The notes under the pieces are model-generated. The model ran no database searches and was not told the DNA's origin. It worked only from the letters and a program-made list of their open reading frames with translations. The position numbers were made by a program, and so were the translations under genes. Positions 5,783-6,836 of a DNA stretch of 6,836 nt are shown piece after piece. Position 1 is the first letter of the stretch; each line of letters starts with the position of its first letter. Source of the DNA: Nitrososphaerota archaeon (GTDB lineage: Archaea; Thermoproteota; EX4484-205; JAAOZO01); the NCBI GenBank assembly GCA_011605715.1, contig JAAOZO010000008.1:1-6836 (forward strand), in the 5' to 3' direction.

Positions 5783-6836
5783 GGCCAAATCCACCCCGAG
5801 TTAAGTACAAAGAACAACGCAATTGTGAATCCTATAACTAGTCCATATCCAGCAGCAAGTCCAGCTACTACAGTTCCTTTTGCCTTCTCCCAACTTTCTT
5901 TTTTTACAACTTTAGGAATTAGCAAATTTCCAATTATTGAACTGATTAAAGTTGCTACAGCATAAGGAGGCAAAGTAAAGAATCCTGCTATGAGCCCTGG
6001 TCCAGACAATGGCAAAGAAATCAACCTATTAGACAGCTCAAATAGACCTGACAAGATTCCACTACCAAGTGCAGAAAAGAGTATGATCCTTGGATTAATG
6101 TCTATTTGCCTTGTAATTAAAAGGGAATCACCTATTGCAGTTCTTGCCCAATCGATAGTAGTATAGGGAAACATAGAAGACGGTATTGGCGCCATTCTCC
6201 AAAATAAGTCAAGCGACAAAGTTCCTATAATAGTTGAAGCAATAGCGCCGAGAACAAGTGCTTTAATTACATCCATAGGATGAGTTTCCGTAAGGTATGC
6301 AGCTTTAAGTATGTTGAGCATGCCAGGAGTTGAACTCCCAGCTAATACTGGCGAAACTACCCACCCTGGATAATCTTTATAGTTACTGTAGTAAACTAAA
6401 GTATGCCATAAGTAAGGTATAGATATGCTATAACCAGTCATGCCTAGTGTAGTACTATTTGCTAAAGCAAACAAAAAACTTAACCCAACAGAGTATATTA
6501 GCGATATATATAAAGGAAAAGAAGTAAGCATGTTATGAACAAAAGCAGAACATGAAGTTCCGATTATAAAAAGAGCAAACAATACCAAAAAGTTAGGATA
6601 AATACTTGCTTTTTTCTCTTTAGTTGCTTTTATCATGACTTTCATAACTTTTAATATGTTTTTTGAAGTCAAAATGAGTACCATGAATGAAATGCCTAAA
6701 CCAAATCCAATTTGTGGCGCGAACCATACTCTATACAAAGATCTCTGCCATATTAGCGAGATATTCATACCTCTTCGATACTCAGCCACCCATTTTGGAA
6801 ATATATTTGGGAATAAAGTTAAAAAGATATTATTCC
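5776..6836 (-). CDS. OPT/YSL-family oligopeptide transporter, C-terminal part (5' end outside window)
   Basis: The frame is open to the window edge, giving 352 residues before the TGA at 5778-5776. A GTG at 6789 could be read as a start, but 15 in-frame codons above it (encoding NNIFLTLFPNIFPKW) continue without a stop, no ribosome-binding site precedes it, and OPT proteins usually have about 600 or more residues. This is therefore best read as the C-terminal half of a longer gene. It is a polytopic membrane protein with roughly eight to ten hydrophobic segments. Family signals, numbered from the window edge: 'NILKAAYLTETHPMDVIKAL' (174-193) corresponds to the LK-x-GY-LLGA-TP-x-x-Q segment; 'LPLSGPGLIAGFFTLPP' (274-290) to the LP-x-S-x-x-x-x-G-x-G-x-YLP segment; and 'KGTVVAGLAAGYGLVIGF' to the family's last conserved helix with its RG-x-x-x-ASG-x-IAGE-type motif. 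Known OPT members import oligopeptides or metal-chelate complexes by proton symport. It overlaps the next gene by 7 bases, so the two are co-transcribed and likely coupled. Confidence 0.72.
   Translation of the reverse strand, partial: NNIFLTLFPNIFPKWVAEYRRGMNISLIWQRSLYRVWFAPQIGFGLGISFMVLILTSKNILKVMKVMIKATKEKKASIYPNFLVLFALFIIGTSCSAFVHNMLTSFPLYISLIYSVGLSFLFALANSTTLGMTGYSISIPYLWHTLVYYSNYKDYPGWVVSPVLAGSSTPGMLNILKAAYLTETHPMDVIKALVLGAIASTIIGTLSLDLFWRMAPIPSSMFPYTTIDWARTAIGDSLLITRQIDINPRIILFSALGSGILSGLFELSNRLISLPLSGPGLIAGFFTLPPYAVATLISSIIGNLLIPKVVKKESWEKAKGTVVAGLAAGYGLVIGFTIALFFVLNSGWIWPW
5791..5797 (-). promoter_or_regulatory. Ribosome-binding site deciding the start of the M28/FtsX fusion gene
   Basis: The minus strand reads GGGGTGG, then ATTTGGCC, then the ATG at 5782-5780. 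GGTG matches the GGTGA core of archaeal Shine-Dalgarno sites and sits about eight to nine bases before the ATG. The in-frame GTG at 5794-5792 lies inside this motif and has no such motif before it. This favours the ATG, which gives an ATGGTGA overlap with the TGA stop of the transporter gene. Confidence 0.55.

Noticed and set aside
6326..6338. Palindrome GGAGTTGAACTCC resembling the T-arm of a tRNA
   Set aside because: No acceptor, D or anticodon arms surround it, the loop geometry is wrong, and it lies in the OPT coding sequence (SSTPGM region).
6787..6789. GTG as a true start of the OPT gene
   Set aside because: The frame stays open to the window edge, there is no ribosome-binding site before the GTG, and the protein would be half the normal family length.

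Overview
The window is an AT-rich stretch in which every supportable gene lies on the minus strand, so transcription runs from high to low coordinates. It points to a thermophilic archaeon, most likely Thermoproteota (Sulfolobales-like). The reasons are a TrmB-family regulator, short GGTG/GAGG-type ribosome-binding sites, overlapping genes, many N-glycosylation sequons on the predicted outer face of a large membrane protein, and AT-rich codon use. The lineage call is an inference from style, not a match to a known genome.

In order of transcription: (1) 6836-5776 is the C-terminal half of an oligopeptide-transporter (OPT/YSL) family membrane protein whose start lies outside the window. (2) 5782-1298 is a giant (1494 aa) secreted-and-anchored protein. 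It carries an M28-type peptidase fold with a PA insert, a carboxypeptidase-regulatory-like beta domain, further beta-rich and helical ectodomain, three transmembrane helices, a MacB/FtsX-type ABC permease core and an unrecognised cytoplasmic tail. (3) 1326-235 is a TrmB-family transcriptional regulator. (4) After a 94-base gap with a possible terminator and promoter, 140-1 is the first 46 codons of an ABC ATPase, which resembles SufC at least as much as a permease partner.

The first three genes overlap (7 and 29 bases), which implies one co-transcribed and probably translationally coupled operon: a peptide transporter, a surface peptidase-like/permease fusion and a regulator. The most striking observation is that the M28-like domain has lost three of its five zinc-ligand positions and both glutamates of the catalytic pair, while the FtsX core keeps its transmembrane layout and ATPase-coupling segment. 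The domain therefore looks like a substrate-binding pseudoenzyme welded to an ABC permease. An inferred model is a cell-surface module for peptide (or modified peptide) capture, sensing or export, controlled by the TrmB protein. No RNA genes, mobile elements, CRISPR arrays or long repeats were seen, and no gene-free stretch exceeds 100 bases.
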